Shown one piece after another: positions 16,389 to 25,194 of a DNA stretch of 64,000 bases (its first letter is position 1; every line of letters starts with the position of its first letter). This DNA comes from Mesorhizobium sp. M2D.F.Ca.ET.226.01.1.1. Lineage in GTDB: Bacteria; Pseudomonadota; Alphaproteobacteria; Rhizobiales; Rhizobiaceae. Below the pieces are notes generated by a model. The model was given only the letters and a program-made list of their open reading frames with translations, was not told where the DNA came from and did not search any database. Both the position numbers and the translations under genes were made by a program. The DNA lies in contig NZ_RZOY02000004.1 in NCBI RefSeq assembly GCF_004022705.2, positions 62,001 through 126,000 of the forward strand. Direction: 5' to 3'.

Positions 16389-18206
16389 CTATTCCGCCGG
16401 TGATGGTTTCTTGCGGAACATCGCCGCCAGATTGTCCCACAATTCGATCTTGGCGCCCTGGCGCTTCATGATCACGCCCTGCTGCAGGATCGACAGCGTG
16501 TTGTTCCAGGCCCAGTAGATGACGAGGCCGGCCGGGAACGAGCCCATCATGAAGGTGAAGATCACCGGCATCCAGGTGAAGATCGCCGCCTGCGTCGGGT
16601 CCGGCGGTGCCGGGTTCATGCGCATCTGCAGGAACATGGTGATGCCCATGACCACCGCCCAGGCGCCCATATGCGGCAGGAAGGCGGGCGCCGCGAACGG
16701 CAGCAGGCCGAACAGGTTGAAGATCGACGTCGGATCGGGCGCAGCAAGGTCGTGGATCCAGCCGAAGAACGGTGCATGCCGCATCTCGATGGTGATGTAG
16801 AGCACCTTGTAGAGCGAGAAGAAGACCGGGATCTGCAGCGCCACCGGCCAGCAGCCGGCGAGCGGATTGATCTTCTCGGTCTTGTAGAGCTCCATCATCG
16901 CCTGCTGCTGCTTCATCTTGTCGTCCGCGTATTTCTCGCGGATCTCGATCATCTTCGGCTGCACCTTCTTCATGTTCGCCATCGACGCGTAGGACTTGTT
17001 GGCGAGCGGGAAGAAGATGGCCTTGACGATGACGGTCGTGGCGAGGATCGCCAGGCCGAAATTGCCGAAGAATTTGTAGAGCGTGTCGATCAGCCAGAAC
17101 ATCGGCTTGGTGATGAAATAGAACCAGCCCCAGTCGATCAGCAAGTTGAACTGGCGAATGTGACGGTCAGCCTCATAAGCGTTGATCTTGGCGACTTCCT
17201 TGGCGCCGGCGAACACCTCTGTCTCGACGGTCGCCGACTGGCCGGCCCCGATGTTGATCGGGTCGGTGAGGAAGTCGGACTGATAGCGATGGCGCCCGTC
17301 CTCGAAATAGGCATAGCGCGGCTGGAAGGGCTGCTTCTCGGTCGGCACCAGGGTGACGGCCCAGTATTTGTCGGTGATGCCGAGCCAGCCGTCGGTCGAC
17401 TTGCCGGGCTTGACTTCCTTGTCCTTTTCGATGGCCGCGTATTTGTATTGGGCCAGCCCCTCGGTGCCGGTGACGCCGATCAGGCCTTCATGCAGCACAT
17501 AGGTGCTGGCGACGGCAGGCTTGTCGTAGCGCGTGACGCGCCCATAGTTGAACAGGCTGACGGCGGCGCTGCCCGAATTCTGCACCGTGTCGGAGACAGT
17601 GAACATGTAATCATTGTCGACCGAGATGGTGCGCTTGAACGTCAGGCCCTTGTCGTTGGTATAGGTCAGCGTGACCGGCGTCGACGGGGTCAGCGTCGGG
17701 TTGCCTTCGGCGGTCCACACCGTGTCCGAGCTGGGCACGGCACCTGTCTTGTCGGTGCCGACGAAACCGATCTCGGCGAAATAGCCGGAGGGCAACGCCT
17801 GTGGGTTGAGAAGCTGGATCTCGGGCGAGTTCTTGTCAACCGTCTCGGTGTAGTGCTTGAGCCTCAGGTCATCGAGGCGCGCGCCGGTCAGGTTGATCGA
17901 ACCCTCGAGGCTGGGCGTGTCGATCTTGATGCGCTTGCTCGCGGCAACAGCCTGGTCCCGGCTGGCCGCCGTCACCGTATCGCCTCCGGGCGCATTGGGG
18001 ATGGCGCCAGCGGTGGGAGCCGGCGTTCCGGCGGCGCCGGGATTGCTCCCCTGCGCTTCCTTCTTCTGCGCTTCGACGCGCTGCTGCTCGATGCGCGCCT
18101 GCTCGCGCTGCTGCTCCATCTTGGGGTTCATGTAGAACACCTGCCAGAGCGTCAGGATCAGCACCGACAGCGCGATGGTGATGAAGAAATTGCGGTTGTT
18201 TTCCAT
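16389..18206 (-). CDS. yidC: Membrane protein insertase YidC
   Basis: Inserts and folds inner-membrane proteins, alone or with SecYEG; 605 residues, the usual gram-negative length. N-terminal membrane anchor (NRNFFITIALSVLILTLW), a low-complexity linker, the large periplasmic P1 domain (about 90-370), then the conserved five-helix core (about 375-590). In the core are LLIDWGWFYFITKPMFWLI, NFGLAILATTVIVKAIFFPL, the coiled loop with MKKVQPKMIEIREKY, and GCWPVALQIPVFFSLYKVL. It starts 14 bp after rnpA in the rpmH-rnpA-yidC transcript. Confidence 0.97.
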   Translation of the reverse strand: MENNRNFFITIALSVLILTLWQVFYMNPKMEQQREQARIEQQRVEAQKKEAQGSNPGAAGTPAPTAGAIPNAPGGDTVTAASRDQAVAASKRIKIDTPSLEGSINLTGARLDDLRLKHYTETVDKNSPEIQLLNPQALPSGYFAEIGFVGTDKTGAVPSSDTVWTAEGNPTLTPSTPVTLTYTNDKGLTFKRTISVDNDYMFTVSDTVQNSGSAAVSLFNYGRVTRYDKPAVASTYVLHEGLIGVTGTEGLAQYKYAAIEKDKEVKPGKSTDGWLGITDKYWAVTLVPTEKQPFQPRYAYFEDGRHRYQSDFLTDPINIGAGQSATVETEVFAGAKEVAKINAYEADRHIRQFNLLIDWGWFYFITKPMFWLIDTLYKFFGNFGLAILATTVIVKAIFFPLANKSYASMANMKKVQPKMIEIREKYADDKMKQQQAMMELYKTEKINPLAGCWPVALQIPVFFSLYKVLYITIEMRHAPFFGWIHDLAAPDPTSIFNLFGLLPFAAPAFLPHMGAWAVVMGITMFLQMRMNPAPPDPTQAAIFTWMPVIFTFMMGSFPAGLVIYWAWNNTLSILQQGVIMKRQGAKIELWDNLAAMFRKKPSPAE

Positions 18207-18220
18207 CGAAAGCCCTTGGC

Positions 18221-18598
18221 CTATCGTGTTCCGCGCAGCCGGCGGGAAAGCTCGGCCTTCAACTGGCCGAACGGAATGGCAAGCACGTCTTCACGCCCCA
18301 CGATGACATAGTCATTGCCGGGCGCCATGTCATCGGCGGCATGAACGCGCACGGCTTCCCGCAGCCGCCGCCGGACGCGGTTGCGCACCACGGCGTTGCC
18401 GACCTTCTTGGTGACGGTGTAGCCGACGCGCGGCGCAAGATCATCGCCGCGGTCGAGAACTTCAACGAGAAAAAGCCGTCCGCGGCGTTTTTCGCCGCCG
18501 CGCACAGCCAGGAAATCCGCGCGTTTCAGAAGCCGCCCGGGAGCTTGTCCCTTTGGCTTGCCGGTTGCGGGCAACGATCTCGTCTTTCGTTCAGGCAC
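18221..18598 (-). CDS. rnpA: Ribonuclease P protein component
   Basis: Protein subunit of RNase P, which trims the 5' ends of tRNA precursors; 125 residues from GTG 18598. Core motifs: [40 protein letters not shown] and RRRLREAVR, which form the RNA-binding face. GTG 18598 overlaps the rpmH stop by 8 bp and gives a family-typical length. A longer ATG start at 18679 would run almost entirely within rpmH and is less likely. It sits between rpmH and yidC, the ancestral order. Confidence 0.93.
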   Translation of the reverse strand: MPERKTRSLPATGKPKGQAPGRLLKRADFLAVRGGEKRRGRLFLVEVLDRGDDLAPRVGYTVTKKVGNAVVRNRVRRRLREAVRVHAADDMAPGNDYVIVGREDVLAIPFGQLKAELSRRLRGTR

Positions 18599-18725
18599 TG
18601 AGCCGCTTGCGGCCGCGGTTGCGGCGGGCAGCAACGACGCCACGGCCACCCTTGGTGGCCATGCGGGCACGGAAACCATGCCGGCGCTTACGGACGAGCT
18701 TGGACGGTTGGTAGGTACGCTTCAT
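18591..18725 (-). CDS. rpmH: Ribosomal protein bL34
   Basis: Large-subunit ribosomal protein of 44 residues. It opens [20 protein letters not shown] and continues with [15 protein letters not shown], ending KRLSA; these are diagnostic of bL34. It heads the rpmH-rnpA-yidC transcript and has a good sigma-70 promoter upstream (18847-18875). Confidence 0.97.
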   Translation of the reverse strand: MKRTYQPSKLVRKRRHGFRARMATKGGRGVVAARRNRGRKRLSA

Positions 18726-18846
18726 TTGTTTTAATACCGCGGGGTGCGGCCCTTCTTGATTCTGTCACTCTGTAACAGGAGCTTTGCCGGGCCGGCTTAG
18801 GCGCGATCGAAACCGCGCCGGGACGAATGGCCCGAGCGTGAGCGGG

Positions 18847-18875
18847 CTTATAGAAAGAAGGTTTTTGGAAGTCAA
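18847..18875 (-). promoter_or_regulatory. Sigma-70 promoter of rpmH-rnpA-yidC
   Basis: On the minus strand TTGACT (18875-18870) is followed after 17 bases by TATAAG (18852-18847). This is a near-consensus housekeeping promoter, 121 bases from the rpmH start, in the 256-bp gap shared with the divergent kinase gene. Confidence 0.7.
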
Positions 18876-18981
18876 TCCAGCGTGGCCGCCGGACATTTTT
18901 TCGCGGGACCAAGGTTGAAATTGGCAAAAAGGCTCCAAATCGCATAATCTTGGCCGTTCAAGGCTTCGTGAAGACCGCGTC

Positions 18982-20472
18982 ATGACGAGTGAAGCTCTGT
19001 CCACCGATGAAAAGGCAAGGCCGCCGGCGAATTCGACGCGCCGGGTGCCGCTGTCGCGCGGCCTGTCGACCAAGCTCCTGCTGCTCACCATCGCCTTCGT
19101 GCTCCTGGCCGAAATCCTGATCTTCCTGCCCTGGATCGCCAGTTACCGGGTCAACTGGCTGAAGGAGCGGCTGAGCACCGCCGCCGCCGTGTCGATCGTT
19201 TTGTTGCAGGGCGAGCCCAACTCGCTATCGCACAACGCCCAGAACGACGTGCTGATGGCGATCGGCGCCAAGGCGATCGCCGTGCGCGATGGCGGGGTGT
19301 CGCGGCTGCTCGTCGTTTCCGACATGCCTCCGCAGGTCGACGAGCATATCGACATCGCCAATGTCGGCCTGGTCAATGGCATGACCGGCGCGCTCGACAC
19401 CTTGTTCTTCGGCGGCAAGCGCATGCTGCGCGTGTTCGGCCCGGTCGGCGATAGCGACAAGGAGTTCGAGCTGATCATGCCGGATTACCGGCTGCGCGAC
19501 GCCATGCTCAGATATTCGCGCAACGTCGCCGTTGTCTCGCTGCTCATCTCGCTGTTCACCGCCATGCTGGTCTACGCGGCAATCGACCTGATCATGATCG
19601 GGCCGATCCGCACCATGACGCGCTCGATCCTGTCCTTCTCCGAGCAGCCCGACGATCCCGGCCGCATCATCTCGCCGACGGAGCGATCCGACGAGATCGG
19701 CGTGGCCGAGCGCGAGCTGGCGCAGATGCAGGACCGGCTGCAGAAGATGCTGTCGGAGCAGAAGCATCTCGCCGATCTCGGCCTCGCCGTATCCAAGATC
19801 AATCACGACATGCGCAACATCCTGGCTTCCGCGCAGCTGATGTCGGACCGCCTGCGCCTGGTGAAGGACCCGACCGTGCAGTCCTTCGCGCCGAAACTTG
19901 TGCGCGCGCTCGACCGCGCGGTGTCCTATTCCGAAGGCGTGCTTCACTATGGCCGCACGCAGGAGCCGGCGCCGTCACGCCGGCGGCTGAGACTCCGCCA
20001 GCTGGTCGACGACGTGCACGGCCTGCTCGATATCGAGGAAGGCATCGAATTCATCAACGCCGTCGAGCATGCCTTCGAGGTCGACGCCGATTCCGACCAT
20101 CTCTTCCGCGTGCTCACCAATCTCTGCCGCAACGCCATTCAGGCGATGGCCGCCGACACGGAGAGCGCGGTGGTGCGCCGGCTGGCGGTCGCGGCCGAGC
20201 GCCAAGGCAGCGTCAGCCGCATCACCGTCACCGACACCGGCCCCGGCCTGCCGCCCAAGGCGCGCGAGAACCTGTTCGCCGCCTTCCGCGGTTCGGCGCG
20301 CAGCGGCGGCACCGGGCTTGGCCTGGCGATCGCCCACGAGCTGATCCGCGCCCATGGCGGCACGGTCGAGCTCGTCGAATCGATCGGCGGCCGCACCGTC
20401 TTCGCTGTCACGATTCCCGACCAGCCGGTCAGGCTCGATCAAGCGCGCGGAAGTTTGCGCCGCCCGGCTTGA
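18982..20472 (+). CDS. Sensor histidine kinase, no response regulator nearby
   Basis: Membrane sensor kinase of 496 residues. TM1 is about residues 31-52 and TM2 about 180-205, leaving a periplasmic loop of about 125 residues. HAMP-like segment about 206-262; H box SKINHDMRN with phospho-acceptor H275. The ATPase domain has an N box (NLCRNAIQAM), G1 TDTGPGLP and G2 GGTGLGLAIAHELI. The H box is of the HisKA_2/HWE-like loose type rather than the classic HELRTPL. It is monocistronic and divergent from rpmH; the signal is unknown. The ATG at 18982 is the only good start near the promoter region. Confidence 0.9.
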   Translation: MTSEALSTDEKARPPANSTRRVPLSRGLSTKLLLLTIAFVLLAEILIFLPWIASYRVNWLKERLSTAAAVSIVLLQGEPNSLSHNAQNDVLMAIGAKAIAVRDGGVSRLLVVSDMPPQVDEHIDIANVGLVNGMTGALDTLFFGGKRMLRVFGPVGDSDKEFELIMPDYRLRDAMLRYSRNVAVVSLLISLFTAMLVYAAIDLIMIGPIRTMTRSILSFSEQPDDPGRIISPTERSDEIGVAERELAQMQDRLQKMLSEQKHLADLGLAVSKINHDMRNILASAQLMSDRLRLVKDPTVQSFAPKLVRALDRAVSYSEGVLHYGRTQEPAPSRRRLRLRQLVDDVHGLLDIEEGIEFINAVEHAFEVDADSDHLFRVLTNLCRNAIQAMAADTESAVVRRLAVAAERQGSVSRITVTDTGPGLPPKARENLFAAFRGSARSGGTGLGLAIAHELIRAHGGTVELVESIGGRTVFAVTIPDQPVRLDQARGSLRRPA

Positions 20473-20659
20473 AGTGTTCCCCGTCGGGCTCAGCCCTGAC
20501 CCAAGTCGCGCCACACCTCGACACGGGCAAAGACCGCCTGCGACAAAACTTTTGCCGGATCGGCTTGCAATTCTCAAATTCAGTCGTTAGGGAACACTCC
20601 ACATCGCGGCCGGCCGTCTCGACCGGATCGCGGGGCTTGTGTCACACACGGCCTGTTGC

Positions 20660-20736
20660 GCGCCCGTAGCTCAGCTGGATAGAGCACCAGACTACGAATC
20701 TGGGGGTCAGGAGTTCGAATCTCTTCGGGCGCGCCA
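20660..20736 (+). tRNA. tRNA-Arg (anticodon ACG)
   Basis: 77 nt, CCA encoded. Acceptor stem GCGCCCG/CGGGCGC, D arm AGCTCAGCTGGATAGAGC, anticodon stem CCAGA/TCTGG with loop CTACGAA (anticodon ACG), T arm with GTTCGAATC. The A34 is normally edited to inosine to read CGN arginine codons. A protein gene starts 16 bp downstream, so this may be an integration site, but no integrase or repeated 3' end was found. Confidence 0.97.
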
Positions 20737-20752
20737 TTTCGGTAAATGCCTC

Positions 20753-21784
20753 ATGGTGCTCTTCAAGCAGTCTACCTTCACAGCAACCGGCATAAAGTCG
20801 CTCTGCTGGCGCGGCGATGAACTCGTCGATTGGGTCGGTGGCGGACGCTCCTTCGCCGCCGACGGCACTGAGCGCGACCCAAGTGTAAACTACGCCTACC
20901 GTTTCGACGCCGCGACTGCATCGCCTGATGGGCGCTATGCCGTGATCTACGAAAGGCTCGGAACCAAGGGGCTTCTGCTTCGCAAAGGACGGATTCTTCG
21001 TGAGCTCAACCGCAGCTTCTATCAAGCCGAGGCCTACGAATATCCGATTGCCCTTTTCAATGGCCCCGACGGCCGCGTTCTTCTCGCCCATTGCCCCAAG
21101 GACTATTGCCGCATCGACTTTGAGGAAGCCGAGACTGGTCGGCTGCTTACCGAATCGGCGGATCGCAAGCCGTCCGACTTCTTCCACTCACGATTGACGG
21201 TAAGCCCTGGCGGGACGCGGCTGCTCAGCGCCGGTTGGGTCTGGCATCCGCTAAGCCTCGTGAAGTCGTTCGATGTTGCGGAGGCGCTAACGACTCCTAG
21301 CCATCTCGACAACGGCCAGGGTCTTCCCGCGCCGTCCAACCCGGGATTGGTCGAAGAGAACTCCGCCTGCTGGCTCGACGATCGTCGTGTCGCGGTGGCG
21401 GCCTCGACAGAATACCAGGAAGACGATGTCGGGGATGACGGCGAGCCGCGCCTGCGACCGCTTGGATTGGCCGTCTTCGACGTGACCCAGCAAACCTGCA
21501 TCCGGTCGTTCCAACTGGAGGAACAGGCCGGAACGATCTTCCCGGTCGGCGAAAACTTTGTTCTTTCGCTGTATAAACATCCGAAGCTGATCAGCCTTGC
21601 GACCGGCAATGTCGTCCATGTGTGGACGGAGCTTCGATCAGGCCTTCAGGACAACAGCATTATGTGGGGCCTCGATGACGATGCGATGCCTCCGCCCATG
21701 GCATTCGAAGCCTCGACCCGCCGGGTCGCAATTGTGAACGGCGATACCGTCACCCGTATCGAGTTCGATCTCGCTGGGAACTGA
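20753..21784 (+). CDS. Hypothetical cytoplasmic protein next to tRNA-Arg
   Basis: Not recognised. 343 residues, no signal peptide or membrane helix. The text shows repeated short beta-strand-like units with Asp-Gly turns (ASPDGRYAVIYERLG, VSPGGTRLLSAGWVWHP, WLDDRRVAVAAS), which suggests a beta-propeller-like fold. ATG 20753 lies just after the tRNA; a longer frame would run through the tRNA and is rejected. Base use is a little less GC-biased than in the housekeeping genes. It is a lone gene, followed by a small ACCGCT/AGCGGT stem at 21832-21848. The rest of 21785-22039 shows nothing recognisable. Confidence 0.7.
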   Translation: MVLFKQSTFTATGIKSLCWRGDELVDWVGGGRSFAADGTERDPSVNYAYRFDAATASPDGRYAVIYERLGTKGLLLRKGRILRELNRSFYQAEAYEYPIALFNGPDGRVLLAHCPKDYCRIDFEEAETGRLLTESADRKPSDFFHSRLTVSPGGTRLLSAGWVWHPLSLVKSFDVAEALTTPSHLDNGQGLPAPSNPGLVEENSACWLDDRRVAVAASTEYQEDDVGDDGEPRLRPLGLAVFDVTQQTCIRSFQLEEQAGTIFPVGENFVLSLYKHPKLISLATGNVVHVWTELRSGLQDNSIMWGLDDDAMPPPMAFEASTRRVAIVNGDTVTRIEFDLAGN

Positions 21785-22039
21785 TGGTGGCCTGTCCCTT
21801 CCCGCCGTCAGAGGGCAAGGCGCCATCCGAAACCGCTATTTCAGCGGTAGAAACAGCTCCACGATGATTTCAGGTGCCGGCGCCTGTGGGCGAAGGACAG
21901 CCGCCGCTGGCAATAGATCGGGAAGTCGCGTGCTTCCTCTGCATCAGCGGCCCCAACAAGGATCTCGCCCGGGTCACCAGGCCCGGGCAACTCGACAAAG
22001 TTCAATCATGTCTGCCTTGCGCGTTTATCCCGGCCGCTT

Positions 22040-22816
22040 TCATTGTGATGCCTTCGTAGCAGCCTTCTCGATCAGCCGCGCCACGGGCTCAGGGTGCGAC
22101 ACCATCACCACATGCGAGGCGCCCTTGATGACCACGGTACCCTGTGAGTGGGCCCGAGCAGCCATGAATGCCAAGGCTTCGGCCGGTATGTTCTTGTCGC
22201 CGTCTCCATAGATGAACCAGCTCGGAACCTTCTTCCACGCCGCTTCAGTTTGGACTTCGTTCAGCGCGGCTTCCTCGATAGGCCTCTGCGCCGCGGCCAT
22301 AAGCCTGGCTTCGGCTTTGGGGACGTCGGCGGCGAACTGCTCGTGGAACTTGTCCTGCTGGATGTAGAGGTCCTTCCCACCGCTTGACAGGGTGACCGGC
22401 GGCGCGAGGGTCGGACCGAGCGAGCTGCCGGGAAATTTGCCGGCGAGCTGCGCGGCTGTTTCGCCCGCATCCGGCGCGAAGGCCGCGACATAGACCAGCG
22501 CCTTGACGGTCGCATGGCCGTCAACCGCTTCGCTGATGACCGAGCCGCCGTAGGAATGCCCAACGAGGACGACAGGCGATTTGATGGAGCCAAGGATGTC
22601 GGCGACGTAGCCGGCGTCATTTTTGACGCCACGCAACGGATTGGCGACAGCCACGACCGGATAGCCATCCTTCTCCAGGATTTTGACGACGCCGTTCCAG
22701 CTCGACGAATCCGCGAACGCGCCGTGAACCAGGACGATGGTGGGTTTGTCGGCCTGCGCGTACGCATTGCCGAGAAAGGCGCTGGTGATCGCCAAGGCTG
22801 CAAACAGTATTTTCAT
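22040..22816 (-). CDS. Exported alpha/beta hydrolase
   Basis: Periplasmic hydrolase of 258 residues. Signal peptide 1-20 (cut after AYA). Alpha/beta fold with the oxyanion motif VLVHGAFADSSSW, nucleophile elbow VGHSYGG (Ser88), acid in YGDGDKNIP (about 205) and histidine in KGASHVVMV (about 236), so the triad looks complete. It resembles small esterases often annotated as salicylate-esterase-like or EstA-like; the substrate is unknown. It is the last gene of a minus-strand cluster with ohr, a second hydrolase and a P460-type cytochrome. Confidence 0.88.
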   Translation of the reverse strand: MKILFAALAITSAFLGNAYAQADKPTIVLVHGAFADSSSWNGVVKILEKDGYPVVAVANPLRGVKNDAGYVADILGSIKSPVVLVGHSYGGSVISEAVDGHATVKALVYVAAFAPDAGETAAQLAGKFPGSSLGPTLAPPVTLSSGGKDLYIQQDKFHEQFAADVPKAEARLMAAAQRPIEEAALNEVQTEAAWKKVPSWFIYGDGDKNIPAEALAFMAARAHSQGTVVIKGASHVVMVSHPEPVARLIEKAATKASQ

Positions 22817-22864
22817 CTGAATGTCCTTCGTGAATGTTTTCGTCTGAACGTGTTCATGATTGAA

Positions 22865-23377
22865 CTACGGCGCGAGCCGCGTGAAGACGTAATCGTGACC
22901 CTGAACGCGCGCCTCATGGCAGGCGAAGCAGGTCTGGTGCCGAGCTTCATCGACCGGCTTGCCGTCGACGAACCTGCCGAAGCCCCATCCGCCAGTAGCC
23001 GCGTATTTCTTCGAGTCCTTGACCATGACCTGGACCGTCGTCGCCGCGCCGGGAACGGAAGCGGGTTCGAACTCGGCCGATTGCACCCGTTTCCACGCGA
23101 GCTTGACCAGGACAGTGCCGTCCGGAAACGGCAGCCTGCCAGCCTGGTATGCTTCGATCGCAACCCTGTTCGCGACGACTGCGCGAAGCTCGTTCAGCGG
23201 GTCCGCTTCGAGTGCCGGCGCGACCAGTTCCCACCCGCGGTAGCCCGCGGGGATCGTCACGCCGTAGATCGGGGAGGCATTGGTCGTGTCCGGACCCGCA
23301 CCGGCTTCACGCGTAGCCCACGCCCCTGCAGCCAATATCGCTGCCAGCCCGGCCAAGGCGATACCAAAGCGTCTCAT
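22865..23377 (-). CDS. Cytochrome P460 family protein
   Basis: Exported monohaem c-type protein of 170 residues. N-terminal hydrophobic signal (RRFGIALAGLAAILAAGAWA). Haem site CFACH (C150, C153, H154) near the C-terminus, followed by a typical DYVFTRLAP ending. The central part SPIYGVTIPAGYRGWELV, LPFPDGTVLVKLAW and VQVMVKDSKKYAATGGWGF matches the cytochrome P460 family. P460 proteins of nitrifiers oxidise hydroxylamine or detoxify NO; homologues in heterotrophs are of unknown role. It is clustered with peroxide-resistance and hydrolase genes. Confidence 0.88.
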   Translation of the reverse strand: MRRFGIALAGLAAILAAGAWATREAGAGPDTTNASPIYGVTIPAGYRGWELVAPALEADPLNELRAVVANRVAIEAYQAGRLPFPDGTVLVKLAWKRVQSAEFEPASVPGAATTVQVMVKDSKKYAATGGWGFGRFVDGKPVDEARHQTCFACHEARVQGHDYVFTRLAP

Positions 23378-23401
23378 CGCAATCTTCCTTCTGCCGAGCG
23401 G

Positions 23402-24463
23402 TCAGAGCCGGTCGACGTCGATGACTGCCTGAGCGAAAGCCTGGGGGGCTTCCTGCGGCAGGTTGTGGCCGATGCCGCCCGTGATCAGCCGGTGCTCGTA
23501 TTTGCCGGAAAATCTCTTGGCGTAGGCGCCGGGGTCCGGATGCGGCGCTCCGTTGGCATCGCCTTCCATTGTGATCGTGGGAACGCCGATCATCGGAAAG
23601 GTGGCGAGCTTTTTCTCGATCTCGTCGTATTTGGGTTCGCCTGCGGCGAGGCCGAGACGCCAACGGTAATTGTGGATGACGACGTCGACATGGTCCGGAT
23701 TGGCGAAGGCTGCCGCGCTGCGCGCGAAAGTGGCGTCGTCGAACTTCCACTGCGGGGAGGCGAGCCGCCAGATCAGCTTGGCGAAGTCGTCCGTGTTTTT
23801 CGCATAGCCTGCACGGCCGCGCTCGGTGGCAAAATAGAACTGATACCACCATTGGAGCTCAACCTGCGGCGGTAGCGGCGCCACGTTGGCGGCCTGACTG
23901 CCGATCAGATATCCACTGACGGACACCATGGCCTTGCAGCGCTCCGGCCAGAGCGCGGCAACGATATTGGCGGTCCGCCCTCCCCAGTCGTAGCCCGCGA
24001 CGACCGCCTTCTGAATCCCGAGGGCATCCATCAAGGCGATGATGTCGACGGCGACCGCCGCCTGCTGGCCGTTTCGGACAGTGGCGTCCGAAAGGAAGCG
24101 CGTCGTGCCGTACCCGCGCAGATACGGCACGATCACGCGGTAACCCGCATCCGCAAGCAGCGGTACGACGTCGATATAGCTGTAGATGTCATAGGGCCAG
24201 CCATGCAGAAGGATGACTGGGGGGCCGTCCGAAGGGCCGTCCTCGGCATATCCAACGTTCAGCAGGCCCGCGTCGATTTGCTTCAGCGATGCAAATGAAG
24301 TCCGCGGCTTTATGGAGCCCGAGGCGATGGTTTTCGGTTCGCCCCCTTGTGCGCTCGCACCACTGATCGCGCCGAGTTGCGCAACCGCCAAGGTCGCGGC
24401 GGCGATGCCGAACAGGCGCCGGCGGGAATGGTCGATCTCTTCCGGAGTTCTGAATGCATTCAT
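23402..24463 (-). CDS. Tat-exported epoxide-hydrolase-like alpha/beta hydrolase
   Basis: Hydrolase of 353 residues. The N-terminus has SRRRLFG before a hydrophobic stretch and ASA, a twin-arginine-type signal, pointing to export. Motifs: oxyanion HGWP (87-90), nucleophile elbow AGYDWGG with Asp159 instead of Ser, and a late histidine in GGIGHNLPQE. An Asp nucleophile with HGWP is typical of epoxide hydrolases and haloalkane dehalogenases. The family assignment is good; the substrate is unknown. It lies 24 bp before the P460-type gene in the same orientation. Confidence 0.87.
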   Translation of the reverse strand: MNAFRTPEEIDHSRRRLFGIAAATLAVAQLGAISGASAQGGEPKTIASGSIKPRTSFASLKQIDAGLLNVGYAEDGPSDGPPVILLHGWPYDIYSYIDVVPLLADAGYRVIVPYLRGYGTTRFLSDATVRNGQQAAVAVDIIALMDALGIQKAVVAGYDWGGRTANIVAALWPERCKAMVSVSGYLIGSQAANVAPLPPQVELQWWYQFYFATERGRAGYAKNTDDFAKLIWRLASPQWKFDDATFARSAAAFANPDHVDVVIHNYRWRLGLAAGEPKYDEIEKKLATFPMIGVPTITMEGDANGAPHPDPGAYAKRFSGKYEHRLITGGIGHNLPQEAPQAFAQAVIDVDRL

Positions 24464-24519
24464 TGGTGCACCGCCTTGCTGTGAGGTTTGGTCAGGTCCA
24501 ACCGACAGTCGGGACCGAG

Positions 24520-24936
24520 CTAGATCAGGCTAATTTCGACATCGATGTTGCCACGTGTGGCCTTCGAGTAGGGACAGGTCTGATGGGCCGCGTCGACGAC
24601 CGCTCGCGCGACGTCGGGGTCGAGACCCGGCAGGCTCACATTGAGGCGCGCGTTGAGGAAGTATGCACCTTCATCAACGTTCAGATCCACCTCAGCGTCG
24701 ATTGCTGTGCCGGCAGGCAGCACGACGTTCATCTTACGGGCGGCGATCGCCATCGCTCCCTCGAAGCAGGCCGACCAGCCGGCCGCAAACAGCTGTTCGG
24801 GATTGGTGCCGCTGCCCTGGCCTCCGGGTGTCGATAGCCGGATATCCAGCCTCCCGTCGGAGCTGCGGGACGCCCCCTCCCGACCACCGGTAGTGCGGAC
24901 TTTGCCGGTGTAGAGCCGTTTTGCTTGTGCGGTCAT
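24520..24936 (-). CDS. ohr: Organic hydroperoxide resistance protein (Ohr/OsmC)
   Basis: Thiol peroxidase of 138 residues that reduces organic and fatty-acid hydroperoxides. The reactive cysteines are both present: C57 in WSACFEGA and C121 in QTCPYSKATRGN. NPEQLFAAGWSACFEGA and VDLNVDEGAYFLNARLNV are typical of Ohr. It is first in the minus-strand cluster ohr-hydrolase-P460-hydrolase, facing the large regulator at 25195. No OhrR (MarR) gene is adjacent, so that regulator is the better candidate for control. Confidence 0.93.
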   Translation of the reverse strand: MTAQAKRLYTGKVRTTGGREGASRSSDGRLDIRLSTPGGQGSGTNPEQLFAAGWSACFEGAMAIAARKMNVVLPAGTAIDAEVDLNVDEGAYFLNARLNVSLPGLDPDVARAVVDAAHQTCPYSKATRGNIDVEISLI

Positions 24937-25194
24937 GTCATTGTTCCTTGCTGGAAGCTTGGCTGCTTCGACACATAGACAGACGTCGCCCGGCTGGCCC
25001 GTTATGGGTTATGAGGAGGTGTTAGTGCTCACCAGCAGGAGCAAGTCCTGAAGCAGAGTTACCGTTACGTCCCGCCATCGGTCGTCGCCCGGCGCGACGA
25101 ATCCGTCCTCAGCGGAGGCCTTCTGCGAGCCAGGAGCTTCCCTTACTCAGTCGAAGGATGATTCCATGACACGGTCAGAGCCGCGGACGGCGAC

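Noticed and set aside
16671..18311. 546-codon plus-strand frame opposite yidC
   Set aside because: Antisense to a well-supported essential gene; no domain.
20639..20752. N-terminal extension of the hypothetical protein through the tRNA
   Set aside because: It would translate the tRNA-Arg itself; ATG 20753 is the sensible start.
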